NCBI GenBank assembly: GCA_035529855.1
Contig: DATKVX010000044.1
Span: forward strand, 76,189 to 111,730
Length of the DNA: 35,542 nucleotides
DNA from: a bacterium
GTDB taxonomy: Bacteria > RBG-13-66-14 > B26-G2 > WVWN01
Direction: 5' to 3'
Shown here: positions 24,677 through 32,028 of the stretch, one piece after another
How positions within the stretch are numbered: the stretch's first letter is position 1
Layout: each line of letters begins with the position of its first letter
Notes under the pieces: model-generated
Told to the model about the DNA's origin: nothing
What the model saw: the letters and a program-made list of their open reading frames with translations, nothing else
The model's database searches: none
Program-made: the position numbers and the translations under genes

Positions 24677-24707
24677 AAACGCCGGCTCTTGGGGCCGGCG
24701 TTTTTTT
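24677..24707 (+). terminator. Rho-independent terminator after sirtuin
   Basis: A 10-base-pair stem (AAACGCCGGC / GCCGGCGTTT) with a 7-base loop runs into a seven-T tract, 18 bases past the sirtuin stop codon. Confidence 0.92.
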
Positions 24708-24820
24708 CGTCATACCGGTCTGAATTTCACGTCAGAGGCCACAAAACCGCGGGCCGATTTCTTCCGAAATGCCTTTAACTCAGGCGAATATATATAAGGT
24801 TATTACACATAAATAAATGC

Positions 24821-24850
24821 TTGACAACAAAACGATTTAGAGTTTATAAT
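24821..24850 (+). promoter_or_regulatory. Promoter for peroxidase/cytochrome-porin operon
   Basis: A perfect TTGACA (24821-24826), an 18-base spacer and a perfect TATAAT (24845-24850) lie 41 bases before the peroxidase ATG. The upstream region 24760-24820 is AT-rich compared with the window. No regulator site was recognised. Confidence 0.88.
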
Positions 24851-24891
24851 CTGGCCGCATAGGGACGTTTCTTTCTCTCCGAGGAGGTGTC

Positions 24892-25959
24892 ATGAACAAA
24901 TACTTTTTACTGGCGGGCTTGATGCTCGTGCTTTGTACGGCGGGCGCCGTACCCGGAAATAATCCGGCCTCGCCCGTAACCGCGGCGGACGCGCTCGGCG
25001 TCGGGCCCCTGCCGCTGGGGCCGCTCCCGGCGGTAACGGCTCCCGCGACTAACCCGCAAGATAACGCCAAGATATTCCTCGGCAAACAGCTTTACTTCGA
25101 CCCGCGGCTCTCGGCGGACGGCACCGTAAGTTGCGCCACGTGCCACGACCCGGCCCACGGCTGGTCGGACGCGGGGCCCACCAGCGAAGGCATCGCGGGC
25201 CAAATGGGCGGCCGGCGCGCGCCGCCGGTATCGAACGCGGCATACCATCCTCTCCAATTCTGGGACGGCCGCGCCGCGAGCCTGGAGGAACAGGCCATCG
25301 GCCCGATAGCGAACCCGGTCGAGATGGGCTTTACCCACGACGCTTGCGTCGCCTGCCTCGAGGGGATACCGGCGTATGTCGGCGCCTTCCGCGACGTCTT
25401 CGGGACGCCGTATATCACCATCGAACAGGTGGGCCAGGCGATCGCGGCCTACGAGCGCACCGTCGTCACCACGGATTCGCCTTTCGACCGCTACGCCAGG
25501 GGAGAAAACTCGGCGCTTACGCCCCTGGAGCGCCAAGGCCTCGAGGTCTTCAACGGCAAGGGGCACTGCACCTCCTGCCACTGGGGCCCGAATTTCTCGG
25601 ACGGCCGCTTCCATAATCTGGGCGTCCCGCAGACGGGGCCGCTCGCGAGCGACGACGGCCGCTACGAGGTGACGAAGAACCCGAAAGACAAGGGCGCGTT
25701 CAAAACCCCCACGGCGCGGGACGCGGGCGCCCGGCCGCCCTACCTGCATACCGGCGGCGAGAAAACCATCGAGGACGTAATCCGGTTCTACAACCAGGGC
25801 GGCGGCGCAAACCCGAACCTCGACCCGTTGATGGTCCCGTTGGGCCTCTCGGAACGCGAAGTCGAAGCGCTCGTGGCCTTCATCGAACACGGCCTGGCCA
25901 GCCTCAACGCCGAAGTGGCAAACGAACCCGGCATTCCCGCCGACCAACTTCCCCGGTAA
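24892..25959 (+). CDS. Diheme cytochrome c peroxidase (CcpA/MauG family)
   Basis: The protein has 355 residues: a signal peptide (LLAGLMLVLCTAGAVPG), then the two-domain CCP fold. Heme one is CATCH at residues 81-85, preceded by LGKQLYFDPRLSADGTVSC. Heme two is CTSCH at 226-230, after LERQGLEVFNGKG. FWDGRA, NPVEMG and PPYLHTGG are typical of the family. The enzyme normally reduces hydrogen peroxide in the periplasm with electrons from a small cytochrome; MauG relatives oxidise other substrates. ATG at 24892 follows GAGGAGGTG. It lies 11 bases before the cytochrome-porin gene, so electron exchange between the two products is likely. Confidence 0.93.
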   Translation: MNKYFLLAGLMLVLCTAGAVPGNNPASPVTAADALGVGPLPLGPLPAVTAPATNPQDNAKIFLGKQLYFDPRLSADGTVSCATCHDPAHGWSDAGPTSEGIAGQMGGRRAPPVSNAAYHPLQFWDGRAASLEEQAIGPIANPVEMGFTHDACVACLEGIPAYVGAFRDVFGTPYITIEQVGQAIAAYERTVVTTDSPFDRYARGENSALTPLERQGLEVFNGKGHCTSCHWGPNFSDGRFHNLGVPQTGPLASDDGRYEVTKNPKDKGAFKTPTARDAGARPPYLHTGGEKTIEDVIRFYNQGGGANPNLDPLMVPLGLSEREVEALVAFIEHGLASLNAEVANEPGIPADQLPR

Positions 25960-25970
25960 AGGAGGACGAT

Positions 25971-27254
25971 ATGGGAAAAATGAATATAAGGAGCGCCGTC
26001 CTCGTCGGGGTATTGCTGCTGTCGGCCCCGGCGGCGCTGGCCATCCCGGCGTTCGCCCGGAAAACCGCGTTCAACTGCGCCATGTGCCATACGGCGTTCC
26101 CGAAGCTGAACGACTTCGGCCAGCGCTACCGCGACTCGGGTTACCAACTCCTCGGGCAAGAGGGTACCGAGAAAACGGTCTTCGACACGGCCGCGCCGCC
26201 CATCGCCCTCCGCACCACCCCGGTCGTAACGGTATACAACGCCACCCAACCGGACCAGGGCCAAGGGGAAGTTAAGGGCACGACTTCCGGCTTCAACGTA
26301 GCCGGCCTCGACCTCCTCGCCGGCGGCCTTCTCCACAAAAACATATCCGCCTTCTTCGTCTATACGCCCCGGCTGGACTTCCCCGCCGTGTACGGCGCCG
26401 TCGGCAGCGTACCCGAGCCGTCGCAGTTGGGCTCGTTGGAGTCAGCCAACGTCGTCTTCTCGAATATCGTACGCCGGGCGCTAAACGTCCGCGCCGGAAG
26501 GTTCGAACCGGCGTATTGGCCGATATCTCCCCGCCGTTCCTACTTCATTTTCCAACCCTACGAGATATACGACTTCGGCGGCGCCTCGGCCCTTCCCTAC
26601 GGCGAAAACCAATTAGGCCTGGAGGCCACGGGCCACTTCCGCAACGGCTTCAAGTACGGCCTGGGCGTAGTCAACGGCACCGGCGGTTTCGCGGACAACA
26701 ACGTCAACAAGGACGTATACCTTAACGTACTCAAGGTATTCGGCCCGGGCGACGGCCAAAGCTCCGGCCAGGCGGTAGGCCTCTTCGGGTACTACGGCTG
26801 GCAGCCGACGGCTTTCGACTCGCCCATCGTATCGCCGTGGGGCGAGCTGGACGGCGGCGCAAACAAGCCGGTGTATCGCCTGGGCGGCGACGTCAGCCTG
26901 AACTGGCAAACGCTCAACCTGCGCGCCCTCTACTTGCAGGGCTTCGACGACATGGCCTTCAACGCCGCCGCGCCGACCGAAGACTACAAATATTCCGGCG
27001 GCTTCGCGGAACTGGATTGGGCGACGTTGGCGAACAATAAGCTCGTCGCCGGCGTGCTGTACAACTGGGTTGCGCCTCCCTCCTCCGATGAGAGCTCGAC
27101 CGTGGTCTCGTACGCCGGCCTCGCCCGCTACTACCTGGGCGACTGGAAAGCGGTGAACGTCGCGCTCCACGCCGAATACGCCTACCGGAAAACCGGTAAG
27201 GCCGACGCGGTCAAGGAGAATATAACCGGCGCCGCGATCGACGTCGCGTTCTAG
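25971..27254 (+). CDS. Cyc2-like fused monoheme cytochrome-porin
   Basis: The protein has 427 residues. After a signal peptide ending about Ala24, a short cytochrome segment carries one heme site, CAMCH at 36-40, in the context ARKTAFNCAMCHTAFPKLN and FGQRYRDSGY. The remaining ~360 residues are beta-rich with alternating aromatic patterns (LNVRAGRFEPAYWPISP, YKYSGGFAELDW) and end in IDVAF, with a terminal Phe as in outer-membrane barrels. This layout, an N-terminal heme plug on a porin, is that of Cyc2, the outer-membrane iron oxidase, and of relatives with unknown donors. ATG at 25971 follows AAAGGAGG at five bases. Partnership with a CCP peroxidase is the unusual feature. The direction of electron flow cannot be read. 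Confidence 0.82.
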   Translation: MGKMNIRSAVLVGVLLLSAPAALAIPAFARKTAFNCAMCHTAFPKLNDFGQRYRDSGYQLLGQEGTEKTVFDTAAPPIALRTTPVVTVYNATQPDQGQGEVKGTTSGFNVAGLDLLAGGLLHKNISAFFVYTPRLDFPAVYGAVGSVPEPSQLGSLESANVVFSNIVRRALNVRAGRFEPAYWPISPRRSYFIFQPYEIYDFGGASALPYGENQLGLEATGHFRNGFKYGLGVVNGTGGFADNNVNKDVYLNVLKVFGPGDGQSSGQAVGLFGYYGWQPTAFDSPIVSPWGELDGGANKPVYRLGGDVSLNWQTLNLRALYLQGFDDMAFNAAAPTEDYKYSGGFAELDWATLANNKLVAGVLYNWVAPPSSDESSTVVSYAGLARYYLGDWKAVNVALHAEYAYRKTGKADAVKENITGAAIDVAF

Positions 27255-27274
27255 ATTCCAGTTTACACCCACTT

Positions 27275-27306
27275 AAAAGGGGAACCGGTAGCGGCTCCCC
27301 TTTTTT
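27275..27306 (+). terminator. Rho-independent terminator after cytochrome-porin
   Basis: The stem AAAAGGGGA / TCCCCTTTT has inner CCG/CGG pairing and a six-T tail, 20 bases past the stop codon. Confidence 0.88.
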
Positions 27307-27372
27307 ACATAACGGCGCGATCGACCCCCGCCGCCCGAAACGAGGCGACGGGTGCGGTAATAACCAATAAAA

Positions 27373-27397
27373 AAGGCCGGCGTCAAACGCCGGCCTT
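27373..27397 (-). terminator. Rho-independent terminator for secreted protein gene
   Basis: A perfect 10-base-pair stem (AAGGCCGGCG / CGCCGGCCTT) with a 5-base loop is followed on the minus strand by TTTTTTATTGG, 18 bases past the stop codon of the gene at 27415-28236. Confidence 0.9.
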
Positions 27398-27414
27398 ATC
27401 GCGTACGGGGTACC

Positions 27415-28236
27415 TTAGCGGAACAGAGCCTTTACCCTACCCAGGGACGCGGGCGCTACGGCGGGGATTACTTCGTTACCCAGGTCGATTTGATAGACGA
27501 CGTTATTTTGGTAACCGCGCATCGCTAACGCCCAGAGCGTCGTGCCGTAGGCAGCGGGGTACCCCGGCCCGGCCGCGCCGCCGTAAAGCGAATAACCGGC
27601 CTCCTGGTTGAACGTCGCGACCAGGGACCCGGCCGGTTCGTAGACGGCGCAGATCGACCCGCCGAAGGTTATCAAATATTCGCCGGGAGCGCGCGCGAAG
27701 CCGTCGGTAGCGGCCAATTTCAAACCGTAATCGGGTACGAAGGAGCTAATGAGGCTGCCGCCGGTGTTGAACCGGTAGACGATAATGTCGCTGTCTTCGG
27801 GCCAAACGGTGACGAAATAATACGGGCTACCCGGGCGATGGGCGTAGCCGACGGTCTCGGTAAGCTCGACGTGGTCCCAACGCGCCCACGACCCGCCGGA
27901 TTTCGGGTAAGTGACCACTCCGGCTTCTACGGCGAGGGTTATGTACGAGGACCCGAGGTAACTGTGGTCGGGGTCTTCGGGAACGAAACGGCAATTCTGG
28001 AAATTCGAAATCCCGACATAGCTCCCCGTCGGCGTATATTTCATGGCGTAGTGAAAAAGCGGCCCCATCATGTGGATAACGTAAACGTAGTCCGCGTCCC
28101 GGTATGCGCCGAAGGGACTATCCCCCGTTTCGGTCACCTTGAAAGAGCTTATCACGGACCCGGGCCCGGCCCAGGAACACGCGGCCACGCACGCCAAAAC
28201 CCCCGCGATTGCGGTGATTCCCTTACTCGTAAGCAT
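27415..28236 (-). CDS. Secreted beta-propeller-like protein, function unknown
   Basis: The protein has 273 residues. The signal peptide (ITAIAGVLACVAACSWAG) may allow lipidation at one of two Cys residues, but no lipobox is good. The body repeats strand-rich units with a 'GxYxxxFxxxGS-L-SF' flavour (VYRFNTGGSLISSFVPDYG; AVYEPAGSLVATFNQ), suggesting a small propeller or NHL-like fold. The last residues, VAPASLGRVKALFR, form a short basic-amphipathic tail that may be a family-specific end signal. ATG at 28234-28236 has GGGAGG six bases upstream. It has its own promoter and terminator. I cannot assign a function. Confidence 0.75.
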   Translation of the reverse strand: MLTSKGITAIAGVLACVAACSWAGPGSVISSFKVTETGDSPFGAYRDADYVYVIHMMGPLFHYAMKYTPTGSYVGISNFQNCRFVPEDPDHSYLGSSYITLAVEAGVVTYPKSGGSWARWDHVELTETVGYAHRPGSPYYFVTVWPEDSDIIVYRFNTGGSLISSFVPDYGLKLAATDGFARAPGEYLITFGGSICAVYEPAGSLVATFNQEAGYSLYGGAAGPGYPAAYGTTLWALAMRGYQNNVVYQIDLGNEVIPAVAPASLGRVKALFR

Positions 28237-28261
28237 AGCGAACCTCCCTGTTGACTTTTAC

Positions 28262-28290
28262 ATTATAGCAAAATTATCCGTCGTGGTCAA
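28262..28290 (-). promoter_or_regulatory. Promoter for secreted protein gene
   Basis: On the minus strand, TTGACC (28285-28290), a 17-base spacer and a perfect TATAAT (28262-28267) lie 25 bases before the ATG. Confidence 0.86.
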
Positions 28291-28373
28291 ATCCGTAATA
28301 TCACGACGCGGCGGCCCGGCCCTAAACGAAACGGCCGCCTCGCGACGACCGACGCCCAATTCCCGATAAACGT

Positions 28374-28401
28374 AAAAAAGGCCGGGTTCGCGCCCGGCCT
28401 T
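28374..28401 (-). terminator. Rho-independent terminator of the five-gene operon
   Basis: The stem AAGGCCGGG / CCCGGCCTT has a 6-base loop and is followed on the minus strand by six T. It lies about 160 bases past the tldD stop codon, with the palindromic repeats in between. Confidence 0.85.
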
Positions 28402-28466
28402 GCTTATTTACTAAATATCAATAGCCCCCTGGACGCTAATTTAACGGAAGCCGCGGTGTCGCATTA

Positions 28467-28490
28467 GACAGTGGGCTTAAGCCCACTGTC
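28467..28490. repeat. Perfect 24-bp palindrome
   Basis: A fully symmetric sequence centred on GGGCTTAAGCCC. Twelve bases later a further CTTAAGCCCC occurs, so part of the motif is repeated. It could form a 12-base-pair cruciform or RNA hairpin without a loop. It has no T-tract of its own. Confidence 0.85.
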
Positions 28491-28555
28491 TCACCCACGC
28501 TTAAGCCCCTTGTCCACCACGGCGGGCCGGCCTCAAGGCCGGCCCCTACATAACA
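28491..28555. repeat. Second palindromic repeat element
   Basis: At 28524-28545, GGGCCGGCCT and AGGCCGGCCC form a 10-base-pair stem with a CA loop, followed by CCTACA. Such short GC-rich palindromes ending CCCCTACA look like REP/MITE-type dispersed repeats. Together with the preceding palindrome and the two regulatory sites, this accounts for the 320-base gap between genes at 28237-28558; no coding sequence is seen there. Confidence 0.7.
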
Positions 28556-28558
28556 TGG

Positions 28559-30004
28559 TTACGTCCCCTGGACGTTGACGTTGCGGAAGCGGGCCGCGGC
28601 GGTGCCGTGGCCTACGTGCATCGCCTGGCCCGGTTGGCCCTTGCCGCAGTTGGGCGTCCCCCACATATACCACTCGCTTTCGCCACCTATCGCGTCGCAG
28701 TTGCCCCAGAAGACGGGCGTCTTGCCGGTGTAGGTGGGGTTCTTGACGACGGCGCCGAGCTTGCCGTCCTTGACGAGGCGGCCCCACTCCGTCGTGAACT
28801 GGAAGTTGGTGCGCTTGTCGTCGATGGACCAGGCACGGTTGGTTTCGACGTAGAGGCCGTCGTCGGTGGTCGCGATCATCTCCTCCAGCGACGAATCGCC
28901 CGGTAGGAGGTTGATGTTGGTCATGCGGATGATGGGGATGTTGTTCCAGGACTCGGCGCGCGCCGTCCCGTTGGACCGCGCCTCCGGCCCCAGCACCGGC
29001 GCCGTCTCGCGGTTGGTGAGGTAGTCGACGAAGATGCCCTCCTTCACGATATCGGTGCGCTGCGCCGGGACGCCCTCGTCGTCGTAACCGAAGGTGCCCA
29101 GGCCGCCGGGCACGGTGGCGTCGGCGACGATGTTCACGATGGGCGAGCCGTACTTGAAATGGCCGCGCTTGTCGAGCGTCAGGAAGGAAGTCCCGGCGTA
29201 CGCGGCCTCCTGGCCCAGTACGCGGTCGAGCTCGATGGGGTGGCCGCACGACTCGTGCACTTGAAGCGCGAGCTGCGACGGGCCGATGATGAGCGTGGTC
29301 TCGGTCGTGGGGCAGACCTGCGCCGCCAGGAGCTGGGCCGCCTCGTCGGCGATGCGCGGCGCGTGCCCCACGAGGTCGAGGTCGCGGATGGCCTCGTAGC
29401 CGACGGTGCCGAAGTTGCCGCGGAAGGAGTTGGGGTACGAACGGGTTTGGATATCCTCGTCCGATACCGCGGTGGCGACGATGCCGCCGCCGGACTCTAC
29501 GATCTTCTGTTCGATAAAGGCGCCCTCGGTGGAGGCGAAAATTTTCTCCGTGCGCCAGAACTGCAGGAACCCCTCCGACACCTTTATTTGCTCGCCGCGT
29601 TTCATTTCCTCGGTCGCGCGGACCAGCAGGTCCATCCGCTCCTCGAGCGGGACGGCGAACGGGTCCTCGCCCACGACGTTGGCCCACGAGGCCACGACCG
29701 CCTCCTGCGGAGCGAGGACGACGTCCTCGGCCTTGAAGCGCGCGCTCGCCCGGGCGATGGCCACGGCCTGCGAGGCCACGCGGAACATCTCGTCCTTGCC
29801 CAACTTGGAAGACGCGGCGAAACCCCAGGCGCCGTCGACGACAACGCGTACGCCGAAACCCTCGGTCTCCGTGGCCGCGATAGTTTCGGGTTTACCGTTC
29901 TTCGCCTCCAGGCTCTCGCTGCGACGGCGTAAGACGCGGATGTCGCCGTAGCTCGCGCCCTCCGCCTTAACTCGATCAAAAACGTTGCCGATTAAATCCT
30001 TCAT
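28559..30004 (-). CDS. tldD: TldD metalloprotease
   Basis: The protein has 481 residues, the normal length. TldD is the catalytic subunit of the TldD/TldE (PmbA) protease, which degrades unfolded leader peptides and some modified peptides in the cytoplasm. The zinc motif HExxxH is visible in QVHESCGHPIELDRVLG. FGYDDEGVPAQRTDIVKEG and WNNIPIIRMTNI are typical of the family. ATG at 30002-30004 has GGAAGGTG upstream. It is the last gene of its operon. The usual partner TldE is not in this window, so it is either elsewhere or absent. Confidence 0.94.
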   Translation of the reverse strand: MKDLIGNVFDRVKAEGASYGDIRVLRRRSESLEAKNGKPETIAATETEGFGVRVVVDGAWGFAASSKLGKDEMFRVASQAVAIARASARFKAEDVVLAPQEAVVASWANVVGEDPFAVPLEERMDLLVRATEEMKRGEQIKVSEGFLQFWRTEKIFASTEGAFIEQKIVESGGGIVATAVSDEDIQTRSYPNSFRGNFGTVGYEAIRDLDLVGHAPRIADEAAQLLAAQVCPTTETTLIIGPSQLALQVHESCGHPIELDRVLGQEAAYAGTSFLTLDKRGHFKYGSPIVNIVADATVPGGLGTFGYDDEGVPAQRTDIVKEGIFVDYLTNRETAPVLGPEARSNGTARAESWNNIPIIRMTNINLLPGDSSLEEMIATTDDGLYVETNRAWSIDDKRTNFQFTTEWGRLVKDGKLGAVVKNPTYTGKTPVFWGNCDAIGGESEWYMWGTPNCGKGQPGQAMHVGHGTAAARFRNVNVQGT

Positions 30005-30035
30005 TCCGCACCTTCCTTAAGTTAATGCCCCGGCG

Positions 30036-31016
30036 TCAGCTGCGCTTCACGGGTATGTATCCAGAACACGCCGTTACGTCCAGCTCCTCTCCCGCCATAA
30101 CGCCGCCCAGGAGGAGGTTCAATCCCAGCGAGTCGGAGGGAGCGTGGCCCGCGATTACGACGTTGATGTGATTCTCCCTCGCTATCTCCAAGCTATCTTC
30201 GGAGACGTGCATGCCGACGAAAGTGCCGACTTTGGTGTTGGTAGCCAACTTCTCGAACATCCATTTCGAACCGCCCGTACCGCCGGTCATATCGACGAAG
30301 ACCTCGCCCGCGCGAATACGCGCCGGGTTGTGCTCCGATTTTATGGAGCGGGCCAGGATTTGCAGGCCGGCGCCGTGCAGCTTGGCCTCGGCGTACTCCG
30401 GTTGCGCCTTTAGCAAACCTACTACGTCGGCGAGGGTGTCCGGTCGCTCGGCGTCGAAGCGGCCTTGGAGGAACTTGGTGACGCAGTTATCCGCCACCGT
30501 GTGCAAGCATACGAACGGAAAACCCAGGAGCTTCGCCGCATCCAACGCCCGGGTATGGTTCTGCACCAATAAACGTCTTTTAACTTCGTGGAGGCGGGGG
30601 TCGAGAATGCCTTCGGCTACTGTGATGGGAACGCCCAATCGGGCCAGCACGTCGGCCTGCATCTCCATAACGCGGTAGAGGTTGGCCAGCGCGTACCCTT
30701 CCGGGTGGTGGGCCACGCAGAGGTCGACCCGGCCGCCGCGCTCGCGGAGCCGGTCCGCCAGGACCAGCTCGCCGACCTCGAAGTCTATCCCCACCATTAT
30801 GGCCTTCACGTCGGTGTCGTCCGCGCCGTTGAGTACGCGGGTGTCGTGGTATGGGTTCGTCAGGCGGTCGACGTCAAAGTCGGGCTTGGCGTCGTCGGTC
30901 AAACCTTCGTACGTTCGGCGTTCTTTGGCCAGGTACGCCAAGACGCCGTCCTCGCCGCGGGGGTCGTTGGCCCGGCCGACGGCCAACGCGCGGTCGAAAA
31001 ATTCGCGCAGCTTCAA
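30036..31016 (-). CDS. NIF3/DUF34-family metal-binding protein
   Basis: The protein has 326 residues. NIF3-like proteins bind two metal ions; they resemble GTP cyclohydrolase I type 2 in annotation, but their biochemical role is unsettled. Matching features are AHHPEGYAL near residue 102 (metal His pair), FVCLHTVADNCVTKF, a GTGGSKWMFEKL stretch and AGHAPSDSLG near residue 286. No signal peptide is seen, so it is cytoplasmic. The start is TTG at 31014-31016, with AAGGTGA seven bases upstream. It lies 31 bases before tldD. The gene appears co-transcribed with envelope genes, but the reason is not visible. Confidence 0.82.
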   Translation of the reverse strand: MKLREFFDRALAVGRANDPRGEDGVLAYLAKERRTYEGLTDDAKPDFDVDRLTNPYHDTRVLNGADDTDVKAIMVGIDFEVGELVLADRLRERGGRVDLCVAHHPEGYALANLYRVMEMQADVLARLGVPITVAEGILDPRLHEVKRRLLVQNHTRALDAAKLLGFPFVCLHTVADNCVTKFLQGRFDAERPDTLADVVGLLKAQPEYAEAKLHGAGLQILARSIKSEHNPARIRAGEVFVDMTGGTGGSKWMFEKLATNTKVGTFVGMHVSEDSLEIARENHINVVIAGHAPSDSLGLNLLLGGVMAGEELDVTACSGYIPVKRS

Positions 31017-31056
31017 AGAACGTTCACCTTCCTTTATCCTTCAAAAGTCACTTCGG

Positions 31057-32028
31057 TCAAAGGCCGCGCGTCACGATTCGCTTCGTCCACTTGGAGTTCC
31101 GCAAACCCCAGACGAGGGCCGATGCCGGATTGTCGAGGGAAGCCGCGTATACGGCGGCCGCGCGTATGCCGCGGCCCGCGTAACCGCCCGACAGGGCCGT
31201 TCGGGCCAGCGTCTTCAGGATACCGAATTCCCCGGCGGTAGACGCTCCGTCGAAGAAAAACCGCGCCATCGCGAGAACGAACTGCGTCGCTCGCAGCGCC
31301 CCCCACCGCCGGGCCAAAAGCCAATAGCGGGGCCACGAAACGCGGCCCGCAAGCAAGAGCGCTTCGTAATAGTCGAGCAACTGCAACGAAAAGAAATGGT
31401 TTTGGTGGTGACACACCGATACCAATAAACGGAACTCGTCCGTCACGGCTTCGGGGTTGCGAACGAAGTCCGACGACGACGCCCGACGCGGCGGGGCGGC
31501 CGCGGCCGGACTCCAATGCAAATCAACGGCCTCGCCGCTCCGTAAAAAGGTACTGCCCGGCCACCAAGGCGGTCGCCGCGCTATAGGCACGAACCCCTCG
31601 CGCTCGAGGATATTCGCGGCCGCTTCGATACTATCGGGCGACACAAGGACGTCTACGTCGGTCATGGGTCGGCACGCGGGGCTGGGATAAACGGCAAACG
31701 CTACGTCTACCCCCTTTATGGGAAGCGCGGGTACGCCCGCCGCGGCGAATTTATCCCGGAATTCCTCGTACAATTTCCGTCGAATCAGGTTGGCGGCGAG
31801 GACTTCGGGCACCAGCGAACGCAGGTTTTCTTTGAAGTCGTCGTCGGCCGGAAAATCGCGGCCGCGGAGACGGTACGCCAGAAGCGGGGCCAGCCGCTCT
31901 TCGTTTAAAATATCGGCCAGCCGGCTCCACGAGCCGCACGCTCGCCGGGCGGCGACCAAAGCGCCGACGTCTACCGCGTTGCCGTCCAGCGCGCGCGCGA
32001 CGAGGCGCCGCGCCGGAATACCTATCAC
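31057..32028 (-). CDS. Nucleotidyltransferase family protein (NTP_transf_5)
   Basis: The protein has 323 residues. The diagnostic block is LPIKGVDVAFAVYPSPACRP followed by MTDVDVLV: a Lys-Gly-x-Asp motif and a DxD pair as in minimal nucleotidyltransferases of PF14907. Substrates of this family are largely unknown; members are frequent beside exopolysaccharide and peptide-modification genes. The start is GTG at 32026-32028, overlapping the kinase gene stop by four bases (GTGA), so the two are translationally coupled. That coupling suggests a job in polysaccharide assembly or regulation. Confidence 0.8.
   Translation of the reverse strand: MIGIPARRLVARALDGNAVDVGALVAARRACGSWSRLADILNEERLAPLLAYRLRGRDFPADDDFKENLRSLVPEVLAANLIRRKLYEEFRDKFAAAGVPALPIKGVDVAFAVYPSPACRPMTDVDVLVSPDSIEAAANILEREGFVPIARRPPWWPGSTFLRSGEAVDLHWSPAAAAPPRRASSSDFVRNPEAVTDEFRLLVSVCHHQNHFFSLQLLDYYEALLLAGRVSWPRYWLLARRWGALRATQFVLAMARFFFDGASTAGEFGILKTLARTALSGGYAGRGIRAAAVYAASLDNPASALVWGLRNSKWTKRIVTRGL

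Noticed and set aside
24907-25947. Long minus-strand open frame opposite the peroxidase
   Set aside because: The plus strand has two heme motifs and a signal peptide with promoter and ribosome site; the antisense frame is Arg/Ala-rich without family features.
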